From positions 215,438-279,437 of the forward strand of contig SSNU01000129.1 in NCBI GenBank assembly GCA_012064415.1: a stretch of 64,000 bases of DNA, in the 5' to 3' direction. The notes under the pieces were generated by a model that was not told where the DNA came from, ran no database searches, and was given only the letters and a program-made list of their open reading frames with translations. Of the stretch, positions 51,844 through 63,485 are shown piece after piece (the first letter of the stretch is position 1; each line of letters starts with the position of its first letter). The position numbers and the translations under genes were made by a program. Source of the stretch: Gyrodactylus bullatarudis. Taxonomy: Eukaryota > Platyhelminthes > Monogenea > Gyrodactylidea > Gyrodactylidae.

Positions 51844-53385
51844 TTACATATCCTCAAGAATCTCCTGTGTGAGAATTGGGATTTCAATGTCGAAATATTT
51901 TTTGATAGCCTCCAATGTTGGCACATCTCTCGGTGTAACAAAATTAATAGCTAATCCCTTCTTACCAAAACGACCAGAACGGCCTATTCTATGCAGATAG
52001 GTTTCACAATCTGGCTGCATGTTGACATCCAATGGCATATCCCAATTAATTACCAAATTAACCTGAGGAATATCGAGACCTCTTGAGCACAAGTTTGTTG
52101 AAATAAGAACTCTCTCCTTGCCGGAACGAAAACTTTTAATGACTTCTTCTCTCTCTCCAAGGGTTAAAGCAGCAGTCAATACGCCAACATGGTGTCCGTC
52201 ATTAGTAAGCCTTTCCTTTAGAATGGCAGACATTTTCCTTGTCTGTCAGAAAAGAGTAGAAATTAAATTTATTACACTAATCTCTGATTATGGACTCACA
52301 GCGCAAAAAATTATTGCCTGCCCAATAGAGTATGACATGTAGATTTCAACAAGCCATTTGTATTTTTCTTCGGGATCCCGAGTTGGAATGTAGAACTGTG
52401 ATATATTTTTGAGTGACAATTCAGACTTCTTAACTCTGATAAATGTTGGATTTTTAACAATTGTTCTTATGGTATTGTCAATTTCATCATTATAAGTAGC
52501 ACTAAAGAGAAGCGTCCTCTTCTGTTCTGGGAGTAGTCTTGGGGAAAATTATTTTTGAATTGAATCTACTTTTTAATGTTTTGCATTACTTCAAAGAAAC
52601 CAGGGACCTCGAGCATTATATCCGCTTCATCATAGACTATCCAACAAAGATGATCTGTTTTGATTTTTTCCCGTCGATTTTTCATCAAAATATTATTCAC
52701 AATACCAGGAGTGGCAAAGATGAGTTTATTTTTGAGATAACCGTCTGTATCAGTGAGACCTGCAGAAAAACATTAATAAGAATGTTAATGACTTACATGA
52801 AGATTCCCGAACTAAAAGACCTAAATTGACGTTTTCCATGAACTTGGACATATTAATTGCAACATCAAACAATTGTTTGGCTAATTCAATAGTTGGGGCT
52901 AGACAAATAGCCTGACAAAACTCAATGTCAGAACTGATGCTATTTAACAAGCCTAAGAGAAACATGGTTGATTTCCCTGTTCCAGATTGGGCTTGAACAA
53001 TCAAATCATTCCTAAAGAGTAACAAAATAGAATATTACTTGTCGTTAATAATAAGAGGCAAAACTTTTTCTTGAATGGATGATGGTTTTCTGAATCCCAG
53101 GGAGCAAATGCCCTCGAATAATTCTTTTTTACTAATATGGGTCAAGAAAACAAATTACATGTTTAGTTCACTGAATGATTTAATACTGTAGAGAATGTCA
53201 TTTGGATCATTCTGCAAGGCTTCTATATCTTCCTCTTTAGTAGGAACGAGATTTGACCCGAAGAGTTTCCTCAAATAGGACTGATCGGCTGAGGAGACAT
53301 TTTTATCTTCTTTTGCGTCATCTTGGATTGCATAATCCTCAGTGTCACGCAGCCTTTGCAGCTCCTCTATCCAATTATTTGACAT
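51844..53385 (-). CDS. DDX19: DEAD-box helicase DDX19/Dbp5, paralog 1
   Basis: mRNA-export helicase acting at the nuclear pore. From ATG 53385, exons are joined across introns of about 27, 27, 37, 32 and 50 bp. The N-terminus has NDPNDILYSIKSFSELN, the Dbp5-type Q-region lead. Motif I QAQSGTGKS, Ia PTIELAKQ (Arg/Tyr replaced by Ile), II VYDEADIM, III SATYND, IV AIIFC, V STNLCSRGLDI and VI HRIGRSGRFGKKGLAIN are all present. About 430 residues, ending EILEDM. Paralog 2 lies 2.1 kb away in the same orientation and shares the short helicase linker, so the pair arose by duplication within this lineage or earlier. Confidence 0.92.
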
Positions 53386-53467
53386 TTCTATTAACTAAAA
53401 CAAAATTTAAAATCAAATTAGTAGTTTGTTTGAACTAGATCAATCAAGTTATTTTCACTCAAATTGG

Positions 53468-55421
53468 ATGCCAAATCTAAGTAACATTTATGAGAATTCT
53501 CTCGAATTCCTTTCTTCCATTGAAAATATTACTCTTAGGGATTCATTTGATTCTTCTAGTATAGCAACAGGTTCTCATGGAAAACCCATTAATGTTAATA
53601 GAAAAGATCAATCCTTTGTCTTTCCAAACTTTAAGGAATATGAGGATTTTTCCCTAGTTATTGAAGAAAATGAAAATCAACCCAAAAAAACGATATCATC
53701 TTCCAAGGAATCTTATACTTTAATGAATTGTCCTCTGAATGGATCTTCAGTGAAAAGCAAAAAAAAATCTACAGTGTATTCTTCAAAAAATTCCAAATCA
53801 AAATTATCCACTGGTGACAATGATTCTCCGGAGCAGTGTATCAATTCATCTGTTAAGGAAAATATCTTGACTAATTTAGACAAAAAATGTAATGATTACC
53901 CAAAGGAAAATATTGAAATTTTCAAAACCAGTAGTCAGATTCGAGAAAATTTCAAAAGTGAACAGGGATCTTTAAATCTTCATGCTAAAGAATTGAAATT
54001 AAAGAAACCTGTGACTAAAAAATCTTTTGGCTTCTTCTGTGCCACGCCGCTGAAAGACGAACCTAAGGAATTCATTCTTCCGATTTCTCCAATAAAAAAT
54101 ATTTCAGAGGCACCAGCTCCTAGATTCTCATTATTACCCCGAGACTCTCGTAAAATTTCCTCAAAATTCATAGATAATGTAATCAAGGCAAAAATTCGTA
54201 AAACTATTAGTCATAAAGCATTTGAAATTTCCTTTAATATCAAAGCCCTTAAAGATAAGAGCCACCTGGAACAACTTCTCGATCTATGTGAGAATAAAAA
54301 AGTATTAACTTTTGCTGCTTTCTATAAATCAATGTAAGAATTATTATTTAATCCAACAAATTCAGTGGAAAGCCCGATTTGATAAAGATTGGAGAAGGTA
54401 CTTTCGGGGAGGTATTTAGTTATACGAGACCCATAAACAATCATGCTACCAGAATTGCCTTGAAAATAATTCCAATTGAAGGCACTAAAGATTACAATGG
54501 GTGTAAACAAAAGTTGATCAGTGAAATTATTTCAGAGCTAATTGTTTCTAGAACCATTTCTAAAGTCAATTCATACATGGGACAGGTCACAATTTTCATT
54601 AAAGTAATTCTTTAATTTAATTCTAAAGAGCATTTCTATAAATGTTTGTCGGGGTAGTTTTCCTAGCGAGTTTAAGAGAGCATGGGATTCATTTGATAAG
54701 AAGAAGGGCTCCGAAAATGATCACTATTCAGAATTTAATAAAAACCAAATGTTTGTTATGCTTGAACTAGAGCTTGCCGGAAGTCCTCTTGAAGACACAA
54801 TGCCCGACTGCCCTAAAGCCCAGCTAGAAATATTCAAACAAGTATTTATTTCTATCTCTAATTTATTTCCTCAAGTTATCAATTGGACTTGCCTGGGCAG
54901 AAAAACTCATTCAGTTCGAACATAGAGATTTACATTGGGGTAATGTTCTCTTTAAGAATGATTTCAAATCTGATGAAATCGGGGAAAAATGTTTTTATTG
55001 TTGCGAAAAAAAACCCGAAATTTGCTCCAAAGTTGATTTACCTGATGGGACCTTTGCTATTGATAACACCATGGGAATTTCAATAAGAATTATAGACTTT
55101 ACTCTTTCTTCACTCTTGGTTGAAAATGAAAAAATCTTTCTAGATTTGAAAGATGATGACGAACTATTTGAATCTGAGGGTGATCTTCAATTCGAGATCT
55201 ATAGGAAGATGAAAACTTACAACAAGAACGATTGGGCCGCATTCTGTCCTAAATCAAACATAGCCTGGCTCTACTACATACTTGACAAGATGACTTCCAA
55301 CTACAAAGATGGGCACTTGATGGATAATACTTTGATCGTGGAATTGCTGAGGAGGATAGAAACCTATGAATCTGTTGAAGAGATGCTTTCATGTGAAAAG
55401 AAGAATTTATTTTTTGATTAA
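53468..55421 (+). CDS. HASPIN: Haspin-type histone H3 Thr3 kinase
   Basis: Atypical mitotic kinase. Exon 1 (from ATG 53468; an upstream TTG frame is not needed) encodes a 290-residue disordered Ser/Lys-rich region, then the kinase begins after a 32-bp intron: IKIGEGTFGEVFS (glycine loop), IALKIIPIEG (Lys), MFVMLELELAGSPLED (hinge), FEHRDLHWGNVLF (catalytic HRD-LHWGN, diagnostic of haspin), SIRIIDFTLSSLL and DLQFEIYRKMK...NDWAAFCPKSNIAWLYY. The metal-binding DFG of ordinary kinases is DYT in haspins and DFT here. Two further short introns lie near 54592 and 54841. It is divergent from DDX19 paralog 1 (82 bp) and convergent with paralog 2 (68 bp). Confidence 0.93.
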
Positions 55422-55489
55422 AAATTATTTATTTGACTTAATGAAATTTTAATAAATTTTAATGTTAATCTTGTTATGAAAAATGAAAT

Positions 55490-56907
55490 TCAGTTATCTA
55501 AAGCAGCTAATTCTTCCAGGTTGAGTTCGGGAATTTTAATGTCGAATTCCTTTTCAATTGCATCCAATATGTATGATTCTCTCTCCGTCATGAAATTGAT
55601 AGCGATTCCTTTCTTGCCAAAACGACCAGATCTTCCGATTCTATGAAGATAGGTTTCACAATCAGGTTCAAAATTGTAAGTAGAAGGCATATCCCAGTTT
55701 ACCACAAGATTCACTTGAGGGATGTCGAGACCACGAGAACATAAATTGGTTGAAATAAGAACTCTTTCTCTCCCCTCACGGAAGCTTGTTATTGCTTCTA
55801 GTCTTTCTTCATGAGTTAGATCAGCAGTTAGCATACCAACATGATGACCACTTGATGTCATTTGATCTCTTAGGTATGATGCCATTGCCTTGGTTCGACA
55901 GAATATGATTGCTTGTCCAATTGTAATTGATTTGTAAATTTCAACTATCCATTCGTACTTTTCTTGAGGTGAATAAACTCGGATAACATATTGAGATATG
56001 GTTTTCAAGGAGAGTTCGTTCTTTTTAACTCTTATAAATATAGGATCCTTGACAATGGAGTTCATCGATCTGTCGATCTCATCATCATAAGTAGCGCTAA
56101 ACAACAAAGTTTGAATGTCTTCCCTCAAGTGCCGTTTAAGTTCTAGAGTCGTTGCACCGAAATCTTCCATGAGACACATAATGTCAGCTTCGTCAAAGAC
56201 AATTGTGTGAATCTTTTCAACATCGAATACGGTTGTTGAGTTTGTAAAATAGTACATAAGTTTGCCTGGTGTTGCAAAGACTATTTTATTAGTTATGATT
56301 CTATTCTGAGCATCAAGGCGAGATCCAGGGACAGCCAGACCAATATTGATGTGCTCCATGAACTTGGAGAGAGAGCAGGCGACTTCATAAAGCTGGGTTG
56401 CGAGTTCCCTAGTAGGTGAGACACACAAGGCTTGACATGAATCTACAGCAGGGTCGATTTTGTTGAGCATGGCTATGATAAATGCAGCCGATTTCCCTGT
56501 GCCAGACTGAGATTGAGCCACAAGGTTAGGACGACGTTCAGATAAAACCAAAGGTAGGACCATTCCCTGTATTCTGGAAGGCTTACGGTAGTTCATTCCA
56601 CAGATACCTTCGTACAGTTCTTGACTCCTAAACAGAGTTAAAAAATATCTTACAAATTTAGATCTTTGAAATCTTTAATTGAATGTAAGGGATTGCTTGG
56701 ATCATTTTGAAGGACTTCGATATCTTCGGGTTTAGTTTCAACCAGCTTTGAGGTAAATAGCTTATTCAGATATGACTGCTCGGCAGGCGAAACAGCTAAA
56801 GATTATATATAATAATTACTGTCAACTTCGCTTGGGTATGGAACATCTGGAGCAATTGCGCTGACCTGATTGTAATCATTTTCTTGGTTGTAGATTGGGT
56901 CATGCAT
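55490..56907 (-). CDS. DDX19: DEAD-box helicase DDX19/Dbp5, paralog 2
   Basis: Start ATG 56905-56907 (MHDPIYNQENDYNQ). Two introns of about 24 and 26 bp lie in the N-terminal part, then one long exon 56596-55490 and its short upstream joins. Motifs: LHSIKDFKDLNLSQELYEGI, Q-motif YRKPSRIQ, AQSQSGTGKSAAF, PTRELATQLYEV, IHTIVFDEADIM, LLFSATYDD, AIIFCRTKAMAS, STNLCSRGLDIPQ, HRIGRSGRFGKKGIAIN. It keeps the consensus Arg in motif Ia, unlike paralog 1, and its motif I reads AQSQSGTGKS rather than QAQSGTGKS. Both have the NWDMP...PDCETYLHRIG segment typical of Dbp5. Fewer introns than paralog 1: the helicase core is uninterrupted here. Confidence 0.93.
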
Positions 56908-57015
56908 GATAATTCAATTTCTAATAACTAACATGTGTAAACTCTTAAACAAATTAGAGTTCTAAAATTACTTCTAAATTTTGTTTTTTCCATTTTTGCC
57001 ATAGCCCACAATCGA

Positions 57016-59820
57016 ATGACGAAACAAGTTGATCATTCATCTGAAATCAATAAATGCATATCTGACTTGTTTGCTAGTGGGAAATTTACCGACCTCATAA
57101 TAGAAGTCGACAAAGAAACATTTCATGTCCACAGTGCTATTTTAGCTTCCAGGGCAGAATATTTTAGAGCATTATTATATGGTGGATTATCTGAAACGAA
57201 TCAGAAATATGTCAAATTATGTGAAACCCCGTCGGACGCTTTCCGTAGAATTTTGTGTTACATATACACAGGAAAACTAGATCTTACATATCTGAATATT
57301 GATGATCTTATCTCTACTTTTAAACTCGCACACCAATATGGTTTTATCTGTCTGTCGACAGATATAGCAAACTCACTCAAGATTCATGCCAACACTAAAA
57401 ACATTTCTACTCTTTTGAATTTTTCCATAATTTATGACCAAGAGCCATTGATCTACGAGTGTTTACGAGTTATAAACTCCAATGCGTCGAAATTCTTAAA
57501 TTCAAATAACTTTTTCTGTCTATCTAAAGTAAGTAAATTTAATTATTTGATTTTTTGAGGATTCTGTGGAAAGAGTTCTAACCCAAGATGGATTTTATGC
57601 TCCTGAAATAGAAATTTTTCGTGCTCTCAAATGGTGGCTGCATTCGTTTCAAAAGGAGTATCTACGTAGCGTGAATGATGCCTCTCTTCAGGATAAACGA
57701 GAATCTTTAATTGAAAAATTAAACAAAGATTGTAAAGAGCTTATGACAAAGTGCATTCGCTTAGAATTAATTCCTATGAAATACTTACTATCAGAGATTA
57801 GATCATCAAACTTGTTTCCAAGCGACAAAATTCTAGACATTTTAACAAAGCAATCAAAATACAACTCCAAAAATTACAATGATGAGTTTAGATATCGAGG
57901 AATGTTCTGTAAGTTGAAAATCTTTGGCATTATATTTTCTATTCAAATATATAAATATATCAAGTGCCTGGAATAAACTTGGTGAATGATTCTACCCACA
58001 TGACAATCGAGAATAATGATTCTTCTGACGAGTATCGGATAAACAATGGTCAAAATGAAAAGTGTGATAGCCTCAGAATCTTTACAAATGATGAAACTGC
58101 TTCTAAAAATTCTACAACCAGCTCGACTAGTATACTTCAGGATCCTCTCATGGAAGAAACCAGAGAGAATGATGGATTTACCAACAATGAGACCAATGAT
58201 ACAGATGACATAAACCTACCTTCTAGCTCTAGAAATCCAGGATTTCGTATTCAATCCGATGATGGGTTGGAGAATCCTCCTTCTGATTCCAAGCCAGAAT
58301 ATCCAGTTCCTCCTATCATTCCTCATGAGTCCATGTCAACTCCAAGCCTGAGTGTTATTGCAACTAGTAAACTGAATAGGACCAGTGAACCAGAGAGTTA
58401 TAGACAACCCAAGAAGGGTTTCACCAGGGCTGGTTCACTCAGTCAAGTGACTTCCCCAAAAGGTCGTCCCTTTTCCACCAATCCTTCATTGGTAAGTGAA
58501 ATTTATGAGATTTCTAATCCACCAATATATTGTTATAATTATTCTATTTTCATGTTTAGAGTGTACGCCTACGACAGCCTTTATCAGTTGGAAATTTTCA
58601 GATTAATCGTCCTGATCGCAAATTATTCATCAATTCAATCAAGAGTAGTTCAATCGATGCAAATAACTTTGATGGGTTTTCTCCTCTCTCATCATCGAAT
58701 CATGTGACCAACCGCCAATGGATGAAACATCAAATCTCCAGTGATGACTATTGGCAACAAGCTTCAGCTAACATCACCATAACCCTACATAAGCCATCTC
58801 TAGTGAATCACATTCGCCTTCGTCTGTGGGATAAGGAGTTGAGATCATACTCTTATTACATTGATGTTTCCTATGACAGATTCAAGTGGACAACTGTGGT
58901 TGATTATCGAGATTATGAGTGTAGATCTTTCCAACAAATCTTCTTTCCTACCAGAGTCATTCAGTATATTCGTATTGTTGGCACTAAAAACACAACCAGT
59001 AACTATTTTCATCTAACCAATGTTGAGTGTATGTTGATAGAGAAACCCCAGATTAGTGTCAATGGATTTGTTGTGAGTCAATTACATAATCCTTTATAAT
59101 TCCATTTCCATAGTAATCCTTCTATTCCTATTCCAGTGTCCAAACGGAAATGTGGCCTTGCTGAATTTGGGTGCTACTGTGCTCGAGGGTGTTAGTCGGG
59201 ATCGAAATGCTCTCATAAGTACAAATCCGAGCAAGTATACCTGGAAATGGGGTTATACATGCCATCAATTGGGCAATGGAGCTATTCTAGTACAACTAGG
59301 CCAGCCTTACTTTGTCTCTTCACTCAGATTTCTGTTATACGATCATGATGACAGAAGTTATGGTTATACTGTTGAAATATTTGATGGTAAAACCGAATGG
59401 AAAATGGTATCCAATAAGAGTAATGAATTATGTCAAGGTTGGCAAGTTATAACATTCAAGCGACAACTTGTCTCCTACATCAAGGTTATTGGAAAAAATA
59501 ACACAGCCGATAATGTTTTTCATTTAATCCACTTGGAGTGTCCGCATCTTCCCGCTGAAACAGACAGCTATGCTGAAAAAATGAAAAGTGATCAAATTAC
59601 TGATACCTCGGCTGACTCCAATCCAAGTGTCGAAATGAATCAAGCAAACTCTTCTCTTGTGATGACAAATAACATGGCGAGTACCAATGCAGTTCCAAAC
59701 AATGAAGACATTCAGAGTCAAGGGTCCCTGATTGAATCTCTAACTCCTTCACTTCCCCTTGCTACTGATATCACAGATGGTTCAATGCACTTTAGCACAA
59801 ACAGTTCTTTCATTGAATAA
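57016..59820 (+). CDS. BTBD9: BTB/BACK/discoidin-repeat protein BTBD9
   Basis: Substrate adaptor for Cullin-3 ligases and implicated in synaptic and iron homeostasis in other animals. Domain order: BTB (about residues 10-125: GKFTDLIIEVDKETFHVHSA, SRAEYFRALLYGG, RRILCYIYTGKLDL), BACK (YAPEIEIFRALKWWL, LEKL...IRLELIPMKYLLSEIR), a 200-residue Ser/Asn/Pro-rich spacer, and two F5/8-type C-terminal domains (WMKHQISSDDYWQ...HIRLRLWDKELRSYSY and YTWKWGYTCHQLG...LRFLLYDHDDRSYGYTVEI). Exons are separated by short introns near 57530, 57911, 58492 and 59070. Product of about 880 residues; the spacer is longer than in human BTBD9 (612 residues). Upstream gene is DDX19 paralog 2, divergent by 108 bp. Confidence 0.93.
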
Positions 59821-59957
59821 AGTATGTATGTATATTTATCAATAATAAATCCATTTCTATTTCTTGTTCATAATACAAATTAATTAATTTATAATTGGAA
59901 AATAATTGCTGAAAACTTTTAATTTCTCTAGTAGTCGTTAAGTAACATTTAAGTTTA

Positions 59958-60625
59958 TTAAACTGTCCAATGAGTTCTTTCGAAGCCATCTGCAATATTT
60001 TTAATAAGAGATTTTGCATCGTTGCCTGTGTACGCCTCGAAAACGTAAGCTGTAAAAGAATTTGCCAAGGCACAAGAAGTGTTTCCAACAATATAGGCAA
60101 AATAACGAGGAATGTCTGTTCTTCTCCCACAAGAAGATATTCTCGAGAATGCATGTGTAAACATGAGCTTTCCATACTCAGATTTATTGTCTGAATTATC
60201 GATAACCTCTAAGCAAATTTCTCCTAAAATTCAGTTAAGGTTTATTCACTGGAATTAAGATGCATAATATACGTTGCAACATTACCAAATTTGAAAGCAA
60301 CAGGTTTGAACGAGTTTATTGACTCGGAATCACGAAAAATTTTTCCAATACTGTCAGAAATTCTTTCTACAGATCCATCAGTTCCAACTTCGATGGATCC
60401 GACAAATCTATACTTGCAATTGGTGTTCAATTGATGGGGACGAGAAGAATTGATCTCAATATTCGAGAGAGGAATTTGATTTTCATCGTTGTTAATTTCT
60501 TCTCGAAAATTTTCTTGAACATAATAAGAATAATTAAAAGTAATAACAATAATTATACTTACAATAATTATTTTAATTATATTTATTATAAGGGGGAAAT
60601 ATTTAATGTGTGAGAAAAAATTCAA
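59958..60625 (-). CDS. PTB/PID-domain protein with N-terminal hydrophobic helix
   Basis: Two exons across a 26-bp intron (about 60204-60229). The PTB-like core is NTNCKYRFVGSIEV (strand 1), SDSIGKIFRDSESINSF, ATYIMHLNSREICLEVID (across splice), MFTHAFSRISSCG, DIPRYFAYIVGNTS, TAYVFEAYTGNDAKSLIKNI, in the order of phosphotyrosine-binding domains such as those in TBC1D1/4, APBB or NUMB. The first 35 residues hold a strong membrane segment (IINIIKIIIVSIIIVITF), unusual for a PTB protein; a 49-bp intron in that stretch would remove it but breaks the frame as I read it. Exact family not assigned. Confidence 0.65.
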
Positions 60626-60725
60626 TTTATTATGGGGATTTGTATTGATCTACACCAACTTGAGAAATTCCAACTTAAAAAAGGAGTATTCTCATTATTA
60701 AAAAGACTGCATGTAATAGTAGAAT

Positions 60726-61631
60726 TTAATTCTTTTTGAACTCACCATTTACTTGTGGATTTGTGGGGATTTTTTTATGAATTATTTTAGTCATGTTTTC
60801 TCTGTTGAGAATATCCAAGATTGGCTGATACAAATTTCCATCTGAACGATATAGTTTACAAACCCATATACTAATTGGTTTGTTCTTGTATAATTCAAGG
60901 AGATTTCTTATTAGCCCAGGATAGAATCGAATTGAATTGTCAAAAATTCTTGAAACAATATCTCCGGAAATTAATTTTCCGTTCTCTCCAACAACTCCAA
61001 AAGGATCAATAAGCTCTATAAAATGATGACCACTGATGCTTCGTATGGATAAACCTAGACTTTTACAGGGAACAAATTGGAATTTTTCATAGATGGGTAA
61101 ATACCAGGAAATTTCAAGAAAGTCTGAGTTGAGAAGGTTGATGGAAAATAAACATTTGTCGAGACGTAATATGATATCATTAATTTTGAAGAGGAAGCTT
61201 GAACTAAGGAGTAAAGCATTGTCTTTGTAATAATTTTTTGCAACAATATCATTATTCTCTCGTATGAATTTAAAAAGATTAGAAAGCATTCGATTTTTTA
61301 GAAGAGAACGAATTATCAGACGTCCTCTGCCTGAATTCGAAATGACAGACTTTTCCTGAGAGATTTTTTCAACAAGCGAACAGAAATATAAATCAATATT
61401 CCTCCTCTTTTTGCCATAATAGGAAATATCCTTGAAAAAATGCCAGTATTCTCTATAACTTAGGGCCGTGATTTTGAAAGAGGATTTCAACCCAGACTTG
61501 AAAATAGCTTCCAGATTGACGCATAATGAAACAAGAATTTCAGTTTTATCGGTAACTTCTTTACCCGGCAGCTTCTCAACCCTCTCAACGTCTCTTGATA
61601 GTTCGTTTATTAAATCATCAAAATTCATTCG
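60726..61631 (-). CDS. RUN-domain protein with a PDZ-like C-terminus
   Basis: A single-exon frame of 301 residues from the Met at 61631 (an upstream Met at 61640 is 3 residues earlier). Residues 35-165 resemble the RUN domain of SNX29-like proteins: [69 protein letters not shown]. After a linker, residues 205-280 look like a PDZ core: [50 protein letters not shown] domains usually engage small GTPases or motor proteins. A RUN-PDZ pairing is not one I can match to a known family. PTB gene follows on the same strand. Confidence 0.6.
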   Translation of the reverse strand, partial: RMNFDDLINELSRDVERVEKLPGKEVTDKTEILVSLCVNLEAIFKSGLKSSFKITALSYREYWHFFKDISYYGKKRRNIDLYFCSLVEKISQEKSVISNSGRGRLIIRSLLKNRMLSNLFKFIRENNDIVAKNYYKDNALLLSSSFLFKINDIILRLDKCLFSINLLNSDFLEISWYLPIYEKFQFVPCKSLGLSIRSISGHHFIELIDPFGVVGENGKLISGDIVSRIFDNSIRFYPGLIRNLLELYKNKPISIWVCKLYRSDGNLYQPILDILNRENMTKIIHKKIPTNPQVNGEFKKN

Positions 61632-61750
61632 TATTGCCACATTTTTTTGAATTAGAGAATAGAAAAAATACTTGTAGATTGGAGTTGATCTTGGAAATTG
61701 TCAATTATTCAAAATTTTATATTGCAAAATCACACATAATCAGTATCATC

Positions 61751-63357
61751 ATGAGTAGAAGCTATAAGGAAGAGTTAGAATTTTTGGAAAAAGTGAATGC
61801 TCACACATGGAGAATTAAAAAAGGTTTCGTTAATAATATGAATGTTGAAGGCGTCTTCTATGTGAATGAAAGACTTGAACAGCTAATGTTTGACGAGCTA
61901 AAGCAGTTTACTTCAGCTGGGAATTTCGGAGGTTTCCTTCCAGCAATGAAACAAATATCTAATGTAGCAGCCTTACCTGGAATTGTCGGGCGTTCTATAG
62001 CTCTGCCCGATGTTCATTCTGGCTATGGATTTGCTATTGGAAATACTGCTGCATTCGATTTTAATGATCCCAAGGCTGTTGTGTCACCAGGAGGTGTTGG
62101 ATTCGATATCAACTGTGGAGTTCGTTTGGTCCGTACAAACCTTGATATTAAGGATGTTCTTCCAGTTAAAGAACAGCTAACTCAAACTTTATTTGATCAT
62201 ATTCCTGTTGGGGTCGGTAGCAAGGGTGTTATCCCAATTAATGAACATGCTTTAGATGAAGCTCTGGAAATGGGAATGGACTGGTCCCTTCGCCAGGGTT
62301 ATGCATGGGCTGATGATAAAGAACACTGTGAAGAGTTTGGTCGGATGCTTCAAGGCGATCCTAGTAAAGTATCAATGAGAGCCAAAAAACGAGGCTTGCC
62401 TCAATTAGGCACTCTTGGTGCCGGTAATCATTATGCTGAGATACAAGTTGTGGAGGAAATTTATGATAAACACGCAGCCACAAAAATGGGAATCGATAGA
62501 ATCAATCAAGTATGCGTAATGATTCATTGTGGTAGTCGTGGTCTTGGACACCAAGTCGCTACAGACTCCCTGGTAGCTATGGAAAAGGCAATGAAAAGAG
62601 ACAATATTTTGGTTAATGATAGACAGTTGGCCTGTGCACGTATCCAAAGCCAAGATGGTAAAGACTATCTGGCCGGAATGGCTGCTGCAGCAAATTATGC
62701 CTGGGTAAACAGATCCTCAATGACATTCCTGACTCGACAAGCATTTGCAAAGATATTCAACTCAACACCAGATGATCTTGATATGCACATAATTTATGAT
62801 GTCTCTCATAACATTGCCAAATTAGAAGAACATTTTGTGGATGATAAACTAAAGACGCTACTTGTTCATAGGAAGGGTTCCACTCGAGCATTTCCTCCTC
62901 ATCATCCATTAATACCGGTTGATTATCAGGTAATTTATTTAGAATCTTCTATTTTAACATAGTTGACTGGTCAACCTGTCCTTATTGGTGGTACAATGGG
63001 TACTTGCAGTTATGTACTCACAGGCACAGAAAAGGCAATGACTGAAACTTTTGGCTCAACTTGCCACGGAGCTGTGAGTTTTTCTTTTCATTTGATTTAT
63101 GATGAATCTTCATTGCAAATTTATCCAAGGGAAGAGCTTTATCTCGAGCCAAGTCCAGAAGAAAACTAGACTATCAAGATGTTCTTGATGAGTTAGAGAA
63201 AAAAAATATTTCCATTCGGGTAGCATCTCCCAAGTTAATTATGGAAGAGGCCCCTGATTCTTACAAAGATGTTACGGATGTCGTCAATACATGTCATGCG
63301 GCTGGTATAAGTAATAAGGTCTTGAAACTGCGTCCTATCGGAGTTATCAAAGGTTGA
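61751..63357 (+). CDS. RTCB: RNA-splicing ligase RTCB (HSPC117)
   Basis: GTP- and Mn-dependent ligase joining 2',3'-cyclic phosphate to 5'-OH ends; catalytic subunit of the tRNA splicing complex and of XBP1-type unconventional splicing. Exons 61751-62929, 62963-63073 and 63130-63357; introns 33 and 56 bp. Landmarks: [34 protein letters not shown] (metal Asp and Cys), [89 protein letters not shown] (the catalytic His guanylylated in RTCB lies in CHGAG-R-S-R, spanning splice 2) and the C-terminal [10 protein letters not shown]. Full length (about 505 residues). Upstream neighbour diverges; a 5' ATG frame at 61595 is not needed. Confidence 0.97.
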
Positions 63358-63465
63358 ACTATTATTTTGTTATTCTCAAGATTCTTGAATAAAAGTCTTT
63401 CTTTATTTCTCCTTACTTTTTCATGTTTTTTTATTTGAAATTAATTAATTGATTAAAACCTGATG
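63358..63465. other. Short intergenic stretch before the last gene
   Basis: Nothing recognised; ends in an ATGTATGTATGTAG string that could serve as acceptor for the next gene. Confidence 0.4.
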
Positions 63466-63485
63466 AAAATATGTATGTATGTAGG

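Noticed and set aside
61595..61750. Upstream extension of the RTCB frame
   Set aside because: RTCB conservation begins at ATG 61751 ([11 protein letters not shown]); the extension has no family similarity and overlaps the divergent RUN gene's start.
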